Assembly (NCBI RefSeq): GCF_009498235.1
Contig: NZ_CP044205.1
Span: 3,349,389-3,413,388, forward strand
DNA from: Candidatus Methylospira mobilis
GTDB lineage: Bacteria; Pseudomonadota; Gammaproteobacteria; Methylococcales; Methylococcaceae
Length of the DNA: 64,000 nt
Reading direction: 5' to 3'
Of the stretch, positions 1 to 10,668 are shown piece after piece. A model generated the notes under the pieces. It did not search any database. It saw nothing but the letters and a program-made list of their open reading frames with translations, and had not been told where the DNA came from. The position numbers were made by a program, and so were the translations under genes. Numbering within the stretch: position 1 is the first letter of the stretch; each line of letters starts with the position of its first letter.

Positions 1-763
1 CCAGCAGGAAATCCTTTTCGTTCAGTACCCCCTCAACCAGCAATTGCGTATCCATGCCATGTATAACTGAAAGCAGTGTCGTCTTGCGGCGCATATCCTC
101 GCTTTCCTTTTTCAACGTTGAAAAAAACGTGCTGTCCAGACGCACAAAATCCGGCGTGACGCGATAAAGAAACTCGATGCAATAGCGCTCAAGAAATTGC
201 TCGTTGGCTTTATCGTCGAACTTTATTGCTGTTCCATAGCCGCGATCCTGATAGTTTTTCAACCCTTCCAGCAGCAGCTTCAACTGCCGATCATACACCG
301 GAGTTATCGGCACCGTGATGACAACCCGGCGCGGCTGCAGCCCGCAACGAAAAATCACCTCTTCGAAGTAAGCGCCGTGATCGCGCTTCACTCCCAGCAC
401 ATGACGCGGATGCACCTGCAAAAACAGATGATAGTCCTCATGAGCAATCGGCAGGTAGTTCAGCATATGTATGGTGCGGCACAACCTGTCCAGGTTGATA
501 ATGTTACCGATGTCGGCATCGTGATAAACCCGCGCAGAAGAGGCAAGCCCTGCATCGGACTGAAAAGCCTGCAATATCGCATCGTGTCCCACTATACGAT
601 CAACCTCGCTTGAGTGATGTATGGGTTCGAATTCGGTAGCCAGACGCAATTCCCCGAAACGACCCGCTACCTGCCCCGCGCGCACAGTCAAAGGCGGCTT
701 GGTCAATCCCTGCTCGTTACTGATACGCTGATTAAAATACTCGACTAAATCGGATAATGGCAT
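1..763 (-). CDS. Degenerate EAL-domain protein (3' truncated by window edge)
   Basis: Reading leftwards from an ATG at 761-763, preceded by an AAGGTGAG ribosome site, an open frame of 254 codons runs off the left edge. The fold signature is that of a c-di-GMP phosphodiesterase EAL domain: EFEPI near residue 44, an LDRLC helix near 92, PDFVRLDS near 203 and VEGV near 246. The catalytic residues are eroded: the EAL motif reads DAI (residues 61-63), the metal-binding Glu of the LEITE strand is replaced (VVITVPI), and the DDFG loop reads KFDD without the glycine. From knowledge of the family I infer a non-hydrolytic regulatory or c-di-GMP-binding protein. Any domain beyond the EAL part lies outside the window. 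Confidence 0.8.
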   Translation of the reverse strand, partial: MPLSDLVEYFNQRISNEQGLTKPPLTVRAGQVAGRFGELRLATEFEPIHHSSEVDRIVGHDAILQAFQSDAGLASSARVYHDADIGNIINLDRLCRTIHMLNYLPIAHEDYHLFLQVHPRHVLGVKRDHGAYFEEVIFRCGLQPRRVVITVPITPVYDRQLKLLLEGLKNYQDRGYGTAIKFDDKANEQFLERYCIEFLYRVTPDFVRLDSTFFSTLKKESEDMRRKTTLLSVIHGMDTQLLVEGVLNEKDFLL

Positions 764-776
764 AACGCTCACCTTG

Positions 777-1194
777 TTAATTCATTTTACCAGGGAAGCC
801 CGTTATGCCCTGACAGATGGCATAACGGTCAAACAAACTTATAACAACATCGCATAACTTCTCCTCCACAAAAGTTGAGCAATCATCACGTCGGCGGCGC
901 GCCGGAAATATTGGCTTCCATGCATGCATCCCTGCCGCTTTCCCTGCCTCAGCACTAGAGGCGCCACCCCGCATTTATCAGAAGGGGAGGTTACTCAGCT
1001 ATCCGCTTTGGGTCTGCAGGTTAGAAGCCAGAGTGTCGAGACGGCGCCGTTACCATCCATGAAAAACTCAGGCATCCCCGCCATAAACGGTCTCGATACC
1101 CCCATTTTGCAACGTCCCATTCGGCGGCGGCTGAATAACCCGCCAAAAACAGCTTTTCCTTACGAGTAAAGAACTACCGAATTATTGCTTTTAC
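777..1194. other. Intergenic, no convincing gene
   Basis: About 420 bases between the EAL-like gene and sbp. Short open frames exist on both strands, but none has a ribosome site or recognisable protein. The part at about 1061-1142 shows partial likeness to the intergenic DNA at about 45070-45166 and may be a decayed dispersed repeat. Confidence 0.5.
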
Positions 1195-2205
1195 TTACTG
1201 AGCAAAAATCTGATCGAACACGCCGCCATCGGCAAAATGCGTGTTCTGCGCCTTGGTCCACCCGCCGAAAACCTGATCGACAGTAAACAGGTTCAACGGC
1301 TTGAACTCAGACGCGTGTTTTGCAAGCACGTCCTTATCGCTGGGGCGATAGAAGTGTTTGGCGGCCAACTCCTGCGCTTCCTTGCTGTATAAGTAGGCCA
1401 GATACTCGGTAGCCACTTTTTCCGTTCCATGACGTTTGACTATCGTATCTACAACTGTCACGGGCGGTTCGGCAAGCACGCTGACCGAAGGCACGATAAC
1501 TTCATACTTGTCGTTACCGTATTCCTTAAGATTAAGATAGGCTTCATTCTCCCAATTAATCAACACATCTCCGATTCCACGCTCGACGAAGGATACGGTC
1601 GCGCCGCGCGCGCCTGTATCCAGTACCGCAACGTTTTTGTAGAAACGCTTGACAAAATCGCGCGCCGAAGCTTCATCGCCGTATTTCTTTAGCGCATACC
1701 CCCACGCAGCCAGATAGTTCCAGCGCGCGCCGCCTGATGTTTTGGGATTGGCCGACACCAAGGCCACGCCCGGCTTCACCAGATCGTCCCAGTCCTTGAT
1801 ATGCTGCGGATTGCCTTTTCTAACCAGAAACACGATGGTGGATGTATAAGGCGAGCTATTGTTTGGCAAACGCGACTGCCAGTTTTCAGGTATCAGCTTG
1901 CCTTTCTGATAGAGCTGATCAACGTCATACGCCAATCCCAATGTCGCGACATCGGCATCCAGTCCGTCGATAATGGCTCGCGCCTGCTTGCCGCTGCCGC
2001 CGTGCGACTGATTGATTTCGAGGGTTTCTTTCGATGTTTCCGCCCAATGCTTGATAAAAATCTTGTTGTAGTCCTGATAAAACTCGCGCGTAGGATCATA
2101 GGACACATTCAACAGTGTCAGGCCCGCCGCTTGCAAAGCACCTGCGCCAAGCGTTGCAACAAGAGCAAGTGCAGTTAGAAACTTTTTTAATCTGTTTTTT
2201 GTCAT
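1195..2205 (-). CDS. sbp: Periplasmic sulfate-binding protein
   Basis: Substrate-binding protein of a sulfate/thiosulfate ABC transporter, 336 residues, the usual size for Sbp/CysP. A Sec signal peptide covers about residues 1-26, followed by the family opening [15 protein letters not shown] and later [10 protein letters not shown], which in the family forms part of the sulfate-binding cleft. The in-frame ATG at 2218-2220 is five codons upstream, but the one at 2203-2205 has an AGAGA ribosome site six bases before it and gives a normal signal peptide, so I chose it. No cysTWA permease genes adjoin; the transporter must be elsewhere. The upstream same-strand gene is a YezD-like small protein, a partner often found with sulfur-assimilation genes. 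Confidence 0.93.
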   Translation of the reverse strand: MTKNRLKKFLTALALVATLGAGALQAAGLTLLNVSYDPTREFYQDYNKIFIKHWAETSKETLEINQSHGGSGKQARAIIDGLDADVATLGLAYDVDQLYQKGKLIPENWQSRLPNNSSPYTSTIVFLVRKGNPQHIKDWDDLVKPGVALVSANPKTSGGARWNYLAAWGYALKKYGDEASARDFVKRFYKNVAVLDTGARGATVSFVERGIGDVLINWENEAYLNLKEYGNDKYEVIVPSVSVLAEPPVTVVDTIVKRHGTEKVATEYLAYLYSKEAQELAAKHFYRPSDKDVLAKHASEFKPLNLFTVDQVFGGWTKAQNTHFADGGVFDQIFAQ

Positions 2206-2424
2206 GATTTTCTCTGTCATTAATAAACAACGTTACATACTATCAAATAGAATAGATACTTACCCGATCAAAGCCTCAACAATTCGTTTTATACGCGCTG
2301 AAAAAGTGCCGCATATTAAATTTTTCCCCTGGTACTTCCAGTAACGGCGAAAGCCGGCCGTCATTTTGCCCAACTTGCCAACATCCACCAAACTGCAAGG
2401 TTCTCAGCGCATGAAGCATCCCCA

Positions 2425-2450
2425 TAAAAAAGGCGGGCAGTAAGCCCGCC
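2425..2450 (-). terminator. Rho-independent terminator after the yezD-like gene
   Basis: A perfect 7-bp stem (GGCGGGC at 2432-2438, GCCCGCC at 2444-2450) with a 5-base loop, followed on the minus strand by six T (2426-2431). It sits just after the YezD-like stop at 2498 and before sbp, so it should end most yezD transcripts and give sbp its own promoter. Confidence 0.85.
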
Positions 2451-2497
2451 AAGACGTTGACACCACGAGGAAATTAAAACCCCTTCAAACTCACGCC

Positions 2498-2686
2498 TTA
2501 CCTGGAGTTTGCATCGAAGCGCAATTTTTCCTTGCGCTCGATCTGCACGATACGTCCGTCATGAATCACGATTTCCAGAGAGCCGTATCGTAAATCCTTC
2601 AACAATTCCGCGATCAGCAATTCAGGCTTGTTCGCCTTCCCGCTATTCGCCACAACCTGATCCGACACCTTATTCTCCGACTGCAT
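2498..2686 (-). CDS. YezD-family (DUF2292) small protein
   Basis: A 62-residue protein. Its second half carries the family core ELLKDLRYGSLEIVIHDGR followed by VQIERKEKLRF. YezD/DUF2292 proteins are short cytosolic proteins of unknown biochemistry, often encoded beside sulfate or cysteine assimilation genes, which fits the sbp gene that follows on the same strand about 290 bases on. The frame stays open upstream to 2773, but that extension is hydrophobic and unlike the family. The ATG at 2684-2686 gives the usual length, although no good ribosome site is visible, so the start is uncertain. Confidence 0.75.
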   Translation of the reverse strand: MQSENKVSDQVVANSGKANKPELLIAELLKDLRYGSLEIVIHDGRIVQIERKEKLRFDANSR

Positions 2687-2773
2687 ATGTACATGTTGGG
2701 TACAGCATAACAATTGCCGGATATTTTTAAAAAGAATCAATAGTAATTTATTAATTCCATTATGGAATAACAC

Positions 2774-3157
2774 GGTCTATACAAAAACTTAAGCCCAGCA
2801 TGGAATTTGATCATATGGACGATCGGCGGGCCGGCCGATTACCGCCAAGGAAAGACATTTCACAGCGACTCGCTGAAACAGGTTTCAGAGCGATGCCGAA
2901 TATTCCGAAATATCCCTTAATAAACTCAAGCAGCTGGCGAGCGGCGATTGAATACTTAAGAATACAACTCTACTACCCTGCACGAGGCCATATCGATATA
3001 GCTTAGATGAATAACCATATGGTTTAAGTGAATAGTAAGAACTATAGGCAACATAATACAATGAACATGGCCCATATTAAGGGCAGACGGGTGATGCCGT
3101 TGTGAGCGCGCTAAACGCCGCACATGTGACTTGTAACTTGTAATTTGGAACCCGAAT
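2774..3157. other. Intergenic, AT-rich, probable promoter of the porin gene
   Basis: No supported gene. It contains a perfect 12-bp palindrome AACCATATGGTT at 3013-3024, about 135 bases before the porin start, which could be an operator. A 68-codon open frame at 2800-3006 lacks a ribosome site and any recognisable content. Confidence 0.4.
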
Positions 3158-5062
3158 ATGAGATTTAAAACAAAACCACTGGGGTTTGCCATCACGGCAG
3201 GAACGGCGCTCATGACAGCGCAATTTGCGCTGACCTCCCCTGTATGGGCAACTACGCCGCCTTCTGATATTGATGCGACGCTCACACCGGCGCCTGTCTC
3301 TGAGCCTGCAAAGGCTGCCCCCCCTGCTACCGCCAAGCGTGAAGCGGTCCCTGCTGAATATGCCGGCCAAGGAATCAGCACAGCCAAGGCGCCCAAAGAC
3401 GATCCCAAAGGCAGTATAGCGCCAGAGTACTTTAACAACCGCCCACGTCAAAACCTGGGGGCGGTCGAAAGCCAGAGAAAGGATGAGCTTTCAGGCAAGG
3501 CCAACTGGGAAAATAAAGAGAATTTCAGACTTCACGATCTTTTCCAGCTTCCGGAGTGGATTTCCTTGAGCATTGAGGATCGCATCCGCTATGAGGCCTA
3601 TGCCACTCCCTGGCGTGGCGGTGCTCCAACCAAACAATCCTTCGTGGGGCAGGACGCCCTTGTTAATCAGCTGGTCGTGTGGAACGAGTTTCGTTTCAAC
3701 GATCAATGGCGCGCAGGGTATGAGTTTTGGGATGCACGATCGTTGGTCAACGGGCCTTATCAGCAAGGTTACACTAAAACCGGTGCCACGGTAATTCAGC
3801 CCTATGTCGACTCGCTGAACAGCTCAACGGTAAATACCGGACAGTTCGCCCAGATTTACGCGGCTTACATCCATCGTGGCCTCTTCGATGCGGTCGATAG
3901 CGAAACCAAGGCGGGCCAGATGACGATGTCAGTCGGTTCGAACCGTCTCATCGGTCGCGCGGCTTATCGCAACACCCAGCAGCAGTATGTGGGTGTACAG
4001 CAACGTTTTCGCGAAGCGAAGGGGGATTGGGAGCTTCTTGCGTTCGCCAACGTACCCGAAATTCTGTATCCAGGTTCGCCAACTCCGCAGAATTACAGCT
4101 CAACGTATAGCACGCAGCAGGCCATGACCGATAACGTTATCTGGAACCGGCCGCAGACCAATGCCTATTTCACCGGCGCCATGTTTACACAAAACAAGCT
4201 GTTCGACGGCAGCAAGGGTGAACTCTACCTCTACTACCTGAATGAAGGCCCCGAGAACATCCTCAACCGGAGGCTCTTCACCCCAGGTTTCCGTATTTAT
4301 AAAGCCAGCAAGAAGGGGGAGTTCAACTACGAACTCGAAACCATCGGTCAGACCGGAACTGCCGTTGTGAAGTCATCCACTGCGAATTTCCAGGCCAATC
4401 TCTATAACCCCACGGCCTTGACGAGCGCTTCCAACGCATCGACTTCCTCTTCCGGATACTTGCCGTCACAGAATGTAGGGGGAGTATTTCAGCACATCCA
4501 TGCTGGTTATACCTTCGACACCAATTTTGACCCAAGACTCACACTCCAATGGGATTATGGTACCTCACACTTCGATACCCTCTATGGTCCGACCGTCTTC
4601 GAATACGGTCCCACGGGTATCGGCGGCTTCTTTGCCAACCGTACCAACATTAATTCCCCAGGCTGGAAGTTCGAGTTTATCCCTCATCGCGATGTCACGG
4701 TCTATGTCAACCAGCGCTGGTGGTGGCTCGCAGACGCCTACTCTACCTCGGGCTGGGCAGGCACCAACATTTTCAACTCGACCAGTGGAAAAAATTATCA
4801 GGGCAGCTATGTAGGCCAAACCATCGAACTCAATGCTCGCTGGGATGCCCACGAAAACGTGTCTTTCCAGGCGGGTTGGCAGGTGCTCATGAAAGGCGAT
4901 CTGGCCATCTCTGGTACGGGCGCCGTGGGCGTGGGCAGTGTTCAAACAACCACCGGAGGCTATTCCACCAGCGGTCTTTCAGGCGGATGGACCAATGGCG
5001 CAATCCAGCACAATGGCAGCAACGTAAACCTCTGGTATACCCAGATGCAGGTTAGGTTCTAA
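3158..5062 (+). CDS. Alginate-export-family outer-membrane porin
   Basis: 634 residues with a Sec signal peptide (about 1-31, ending PVWA). A proline/alanine-rich linker covers about 35-90, followed by a long beta-rich region and a terminal MQVRF. A C-terminal Phe is typical of BAM-assembled outer-membrane barrels. The barrel resembles the alginate_exp family (SIEDRIRYEAY, then GRAAYRNTQQQYVGVQQR, and alternating aromatic strands). AlgE-like members move anionic sugars or other solutes; the substrate here cannot be read from sequence. No alginate genes adjoin, so the name is a family label. The gene stands alone, with an AT-rich inverted repeat just downstream. Confidence 0.85.
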   Translation: MRFKTKPLGFAITAGTALMTAQFALTSPVWATTPPSDIDATLTPAPVSEPAKAAPPATAKREAVPAEYAGQGISTAKAPKDDPKGSIAPEYFNNRPRQNLGAVESQRKDELSGKANWENKENFRLHDLFQLPEWISLSIEDRIRYEAYATPWRGGAPTKQSFVGQDALVNQLVVWNEFRFNDQWRAGYEFWDARSLVNGPYQQGYTKTGATVIQPYVDSLNSSTVNTGQFAQIYAAYIHRGLFDAVDSETKAGQMTMSVGSNRLIGRAAYRNTQQQYVGVQQRFREAKGDWELLAFANVPEILYPGSPTPQNYSSTYSTQQAMTDNVIWNRPQTNAYFTGAMFTQNKLFDGSKGELYLYYLNEGPENILNRRLFTPGFRIYKASKKGEFNYELETIGQTGTAVVKSSTANFQANLYNPTALTSASNASTSSSGYLPSQNVGGVFQHIHAGYTFDTNFDPRLTLQWDYGTSHFDTLYGPTVFEYGPTGIGGFFANRTNINSPGWKFEFIPHRDVTVYVNQRWWWLADAYSTSGWAGTNIFNSTSGKNYQGSYVGQTIELNARWDAHENVSFQAGWQVLMKGDLAISGTGAVGVGSVQTTTGGYSTSGLSGGWTNGAIQHNGSNVNLWYTQMQVRF

Positions 5063-5109
5063 CGAGCCACTACTCACGAAACGGAAAAACGTACGCATGG
5101 GAGAGGCTT

Positions 5110-5218
5110 GTCCGAGAACTCGACATTTAGAAAATATAACCATAACTTTATGGTGTTTTATATAACAAAATAACACCATAATGAAGTAGCGGATTTTTCT
5201 TGATTCGTATTCTCGGAC
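5110..5218. repeat. Nested palindromic element (MITE-like)
   Basis: Two inverted repeats share one centre near 5164. The outer arms are GTCCGAGAA (5110-5118) and TTCTCGGAC (5210-5218). The inner arms are TTATGGTGTT (5148-5157) and AACACCATAA (5172-5181). Sequence between the arms is also partly complementary, so the whole 109 bases could fold as one hairpin. It follows the porin stop by 47 bases and could end that transcript, but there is no T-run, so a small mobile element is equally plausible. Confidence 0.6.
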
Positions 5219-5486
5219 ACCCTCCCAGGCATTTCTCACCTCTTACGGCAGGGACACCTGTCATCAGACGCCCGCCGCGCATACCCGAACGAGCAGTTTT
5301 CCTGCACCCGGTACCTCCGTTGCACCCTCTTTCGCGCCGGGCAAATTCGTCATGCATACACTACTGTAGCCGAAGTGCGGATTTTCTCGAAAACGAGGTT
5401 TTTTTGAAAAGGCGGACAGCCCTACACAAGTTAAACGGATTACCGTGCAAATCGCGAAGCGAACACCTAACCCCTCTCCCCGCTGG
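5219..5486. other. Intergenic between palindromic element and IS4 remnant
   Basis: No gene seen. It contains a short CTCG-AAAA-CGAG hairpin followed by a T-run at about 5386-5405, a weak plus-strand terminator candidate. Confidence 0.35.
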
Positions 5487-6869
5487 GCATGGGCATCTAC
5501 AAATCTCCCTTCGCCTTTCCTGGAGTTTCAAACCTTCGAGGAAAGGCAAAGTCGGCGAAGGCTTGCAATTCCTCAATGGAATATTCATTCAAGACGCCCC
5601 ATAGGCTGAAGCGCTTGAACAGACCATCCAGCAAAGCGGGTGCGGTGACCGGGCGCGTTCGCTTCATTTGCCCCGATAAACGCACCAAAACCTCTCGCGT
5701 GCGCACCGTCTGTTCACCGGTTTCCCGCATCGGCCGCCAAGCCAGTACGCACGCCTGCGTGGCAATGAGGACGCGCTTGAATAACGCCGGTCCGGTTTCC
5801 TGTTCCAGCATTCCAACTGATGCCCCGCTGCCTTGAGCAGTTTGAAGAACGATTCTATCTGCCGGCGATAGTTGTACCACAAGGCAATCCGCTCTGCCGG
5901 AACAGATAACTCCGCGTTGGTCGGCAGATACCATTCCGCGAGGAGCTTGCCTTCCTGGTCCCGTATCCGGCCAGCCACCCAGCGGGCGGCTAAGGGTGGC
6001 CCGGAATGGCTGTTACCTGTTGGCCTTGGGCGTCTTTTCCTTTGGGGCGGGACGGGTGACAACCCCTTCGGCACTGGCCAGCCATTGTTCTCCCGTCCGA
6101 CCTTTGCAATCCACTCCACGCACCTGCTCGAACACCAGCTGCCGGGCCGCCTCCGCAACGCTATGGGCCCGATTTTCAAAGTGAACTTTTGATCCGCCCC
6201 TGATCCGTACCCGCCATCTTTGCCCGGCTGGGTTCCATTGCCGCCAATGGCCAGCCGGATCCGCTTCCCGGTCAATTATATGCACCAATGGCCGACTGAA
6301 TCCCTGGTTTTCCAACCATGTGATCCGTTCCGTCAGTTCATCCGGATGCGTCTGACCGTCGCCCTGTCAATCCGGCACTCGCGTTTGCCACACCCCTTCA
6401 TCGATGACCCCATTCTGAACCGGGGCCGCCAGCGGCGCGCCGCTCTGATCACTCGCCAGTAGCGTACTTTGCAATTCATAACCGACATCTGTGCCGTGTG
6501 TCGGTTGTTTGCGATCCTTCCTTATCGTGTGCGTGTTGTAGTTGATCCGCGACCCATCGTGAACACACAACGCATGGGCGTCGCATTCTGTCTCCACGTT
6601 TTGCTGAGACAACGCCGGCAACGGCCTCGCCAAACTCAAGGGTGTTTCTTGTTTATTTGACGGAAACCGCCACAATGCCTGCGCATGCGAAGCACGGCGC
6701 GTACCAGCAAACAGCGCTTTCATGTCAGCTGCCCCGGCTCATGCGTGCAATTGCCATGCGCGCTGACCAGGTTTTCGTACCGCCTCTTCAGCCGAGGTTC
6801 AAGCTTTAAAAAATCTGATTGCATACTACATATCATCGCAATTTATCCGACTTGTGTAGATACCTATGC
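5487..6869 (-). mobile_element. Decayed IS4-family insertion sequence
   Basis: The broken transposase is bracketed by matching inverted ends: GCATGGGCATCTACAAATCT at 5487-5506 and, inverted, ACTTGTGTAGATACCTATGC at 6850-6869 (reverse complement GCATAGGTATCTACACAAGT). The left end has several mismatches. Beyond each end lies a CCCTCTCC-type tract. Length is about 1.38 kb, normal for this IS4 subgroup. No clear target-site duplication was identified. Copies of the right-end sequence also occur alone near 49.6 and 49.8 kb. Confidence 0.75.
5497..6824 (-). pseudogene. IS4-family transposase, frameshifted
   Basis: Pieces of one DDE transposase lie in different minus-strand frames, in order. The N-terminus starts at an ATG at 6822-6824 (MQSDFLKLEPRLKRRYENL). 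The next part starts at 6723 (ALCVHDGSRINYNTHT). Then comes the piece at 6315 carrying LVHIIDREADPAGHWRQW, with the DRE-type catalytic motif. The last pieces carry the Y-(2)-R-(3)-E-(6)-K signature (YNYRRQIESFFKLLK) typical of IS4 elements and end at 5497. At least three frame changes separate them, so no active enzyme can be made. The stop codon lies within the terminal repeat. Confidence 0.88.
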
Positions 6870-7178
6870 CCTCAGGGAGAGGCGGGGTGAGGAAAACCTG
6901 GCTCTGCGCATGCGTTTGCATGATACGGGGCGACGCTTGCGCCATGACCGGTTAGTATTCGGTATAAACAGTTCATTCTATCCTTACGGCATAGCCCAGT
7001 ACCGGCTCCGGGCTTGTCCAAGAATGAATGAAAACTGTCCGTCACGATGAAATCATCTCATGGTTAGACAGAGTTTGCCCCGAACATAGGCATAGCCGAA
7101 GCTATAGCGGGAAGATCAAACGACACGGACGAAGCGAATGCTCCGTCCGTGGTTGATAAACAGCAAAAGACGGGGAAG
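6870..7178. other. Intergenic with a perfect 8-bp stem
   Basis: No supported gene. A stem CACGGACG (7124-7131) / CGTCCGTG (7144-7151) lies just past the MlaC-like stop on the minus strand and may protect or end that transcript, though no T-run follows. Confidence 0.4.
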
Positions 7179-8971
<1,793 letters not shown>

Positions 8972-8996
8972 CTAAAGCTACTTATCGAGATACAAC

Positions 8997-9557
8997 ATGA
9001 AAAGACCTGAATCCCCTCAAAGCACCCTCCCTATTCAGGGCATTACACTGCTCATCATGATTGCATTCACACTGATCGGCGTGGCAGTCACCGATTATTC
9101 GCCGCAAGACGCATTCATTTACTGGATGGTCATGTTCCTGGTATTCGGTTTAACCTCCATCGTGGCCGGCTGGCACAGCGCGCACCTGCAGGTGCTGCTG
9201 GGGAGACAAAGCGCGGTCAAAAACCTGTTAAGGGAACAGTTCATGCACTGGTCAGGCGCGCTGGTCATAGTCTCCGCCCTGTTCAGCTTTGTAATGGCCG
9301 GACATATGACGCAGGAAGCGACCGGTCTCATGGTCATGCTGCTGCTGGGATTGACCACTTTCCTCGACGGGATACGCCTAGGCTGGCGCTTTTGCCTGAC
9401 AGGCATTTATCTGGCGGTAGCGGTGGCAGCGGCCAACCTGCTGGAGAACTCCCTGCCGGCCCTGCTGGCGTTGGCGATCACGATCATCGGCGCCATTATT
9501 TACCTGCAACGCCGTAAAAGCGAACCGCCAACCGATATGAGTGCTCCACGATCATGA
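8997..9557 (+). CDS. Uncharacterised inner-membrane protein
   Basis: 186 residues, not recognised. About five or six hydrophobic segments are visible (about 15-34, 40-60, 84-103, 108-125, 131-150, 152-168), followed by a basic tail (LQRRKSEPP). A conserved-looking WHSAHLQVLLGRQSAVKNL loop lies between segments two and three. Its stop overlaps the aroE start (ATGA at 9554-9557), so the two are probably co-translated. Nothing in the sequence links it to shikimate metabolism; it may simply ride in a housekeeping operon with hemB and aroE. Confidence 0.7.
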   Translation: MKRPESPQSTLPIQGITLLIMIAFTLIGVAVTDYSPQDAFIYWMVMFLVFGLTSIVAGWHSAHLQVLLGRQSAVKNLLREQFMHWSGALVIVSALFSFVMAGHMTQEATGLMVMLLLGLTTFLDGIRLGWRFCLTGIYLAVAVAAANLLENSLPALLALAITIIGAIIYLQRRKSEPPTDMSAPRS

Positions 9558-10393
9558 ATACGACATTCGGCGTCGATCGCTACGCCGTCTTCGGTCATCC
9601 CATCGGCCATAGCAAATCGCCGCGCATACACACGCTTTTTGCCCAACAAACCGGGCAAACTATTGACTACAGGGCTCAGGACGTGATGCCGGAATCGTTC
9701 AACATGGACGTGGAAAGTTTCTTTGCAAGCGGAGGGAAAGGCTTGAACTGCACGGTGCCGCTTAAAGAGCTTGCCTTCAATCTCGCCTTACAAAAAAGCG
9801 AGCGTGCGCTTCATGCCGGCGCCGTCAATACCCTGATGATTGATGCAACGGGCCATTTGTGGGGGGATAACACCGATGGCGCAGGCCTGATATGCGATTT
9901 AACAATCAATCTGCAGTTGGATCTGAGCGACAAACGCTTGTTGATACTCGGCGCAGGGGGTGCCAGCCGCGGCATTATTCAACCGCTGCTGGAACAAAAC
10001 CTTGCCAACCTCGTCATTGCAAATCGCACTGTAGAAAAAGCGCACGCGCTGGCAAAACAGTTCTCCGGTTCAGGGGCCCTGGCAACCTGCAGCTTCGATG
10101 CGCTGGCTGGTCAACAGTTCGATTTGATCATCAACGCCACATCCGCAAGTCTGAGCGATGAGCTCCCCCCTCTTTCCGGCTGCCCGCTGGCTGCCGACGG
10201 AGGCTGCTACGATCTGGCCTATGGCACGCAACCCACAGCATTTGTACGCTGGGGGCGGGAAAACGGCGCGTCTTTCAGCAAGGACGGCCTGGGCATGCTG
10301 GTCGAGCAGGCTGCACTGGCCTTTTATCTCTGGCGCGGGGTACGTCCCGATACAAGGCCCGTAATCGGTCTGCTGGAAAGCGAAAGAAAATAG
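9554..10393 (+). CDS. aroE: Shikimate dehydrogenase
   Basis: Reduces 3-dehydroshikimate to shikimate with NADPH in aromatic amino-acid synthesis. 279 residues. The substrate site shows VFGHPIGHSKSP (residues 12-23), with the SKS serines, and NCTVPLK near 74, with the catalytic Lys. NTDGAG near 106 holds the catalytic Asp. The cofactor loop GAGGASRGI lies near 136, followed by IANRTVEKA, where Asn-Arg-Thr marks the NADPH-preferring AroE rather than the YdiB type. It starts inside the stop of the preceding membrane-protein gene, so translation is coupled. Confidence 0.95.
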   Translation: MNTTFGVDRYAVFGHPIGHSKSPRIHTLFAQQTGQTIDYRAQDVMPESFNMDVESFFASGGKGLNCTVPLKELAFNLALQKSERALHAGAVNTLMIDATGHLWGDNTDGAGLICDLTINLQLDLSDKRLLILGAGGASRGIIQPLLEQNLANLVIANRTVEKAHALAKQFSGSGALATCSFDALAGQQFDLIINATSASLSDELPPLSGCPLAADGGCYDLAYGTQPTAFVRWGRENGASFSKDGLGMLVEQAALAFYLWRGVRPDTRPVIGLLESERK

Positions 10394-10419
10394 ACATGCA
10401 TTGCATATCTTGACGCACT

Positions 10420-10446
10420 AAATTTATACGACCTTTTTATATCGCT
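10420..10446 (+). promoter_or_regulatory. Candidate KdpE box, copy 1
   Basis: AAATTTATACGACCTTTTTA then TATCGC. It is nearly identical in layout to the copy before the kdp operon (12950-12976) and resembles, from memory, the T-rich TTTATAC/TTTTTACAC site bound by KdpE in E. coli. It lies about 75 bases before the small membrane ORF at 10522. Confidence 0.5.
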
Positions 10447-10521
10447 TGCTGTAGCCTTCACATCCGTCAACCTGATTATCCGCGCAGGTTCCGACACCGT
10501 TATTTTTTTGTGGGGGTTATT

Positions 10522-10653
10522 ATGGATTTCGCTTATCTGTCGCTTATTTTTCTGTTTCTTATTTTTATCATTTTGGGCGTAGCCGGCTACGACGTTGTCA
10601 AAATGAAAAAATACCATAAAACCATTCCCCCGTTGCAACGCGGTTCTCGTTGA
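10522..10653 (+). CDS. Small membrane protein, paralogue of the kdp leader ORF
   Basis: 43 residues beginning MDFAYLSLIFLFLIFIILG, one transmembrane helix, then a basic tail (KMKKYHKTIPPLQRGSR). A GGGGGTTATT ribosome site precedes the ATG. The first eight residues, the ribosome site and about 90 bases of upstream DNA match the 30-residue ORF at 13059-13151 in front of kdpF. So this looks like a duplicated kdp leader that stayed behind without kdpF-C. A related short ORF is found before kdpF in other proteobacteria; its role is unknown. Regulation by KdpE is inferred from the shared upstream box. Confidence 0.65.
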   Translation: MDFAYLSLIFLFLIFIILGVAGYDVVKMKKYHKTIPPLQRGSR

Positions 10654-10668
10654 GAGAGTATAAAAACC

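Noticed and set aside
197..613. Plus-strand 138-codon open frame
   Set aside because: It is the antisense shadow of the EAL-like gene, which has a ribosome site and family motifs.
2800..3006. 68-codon plus-strand frame before the porin
   Set aside because: No ribosome site, no recognisable protein, AT-rich promoter-like DNA.
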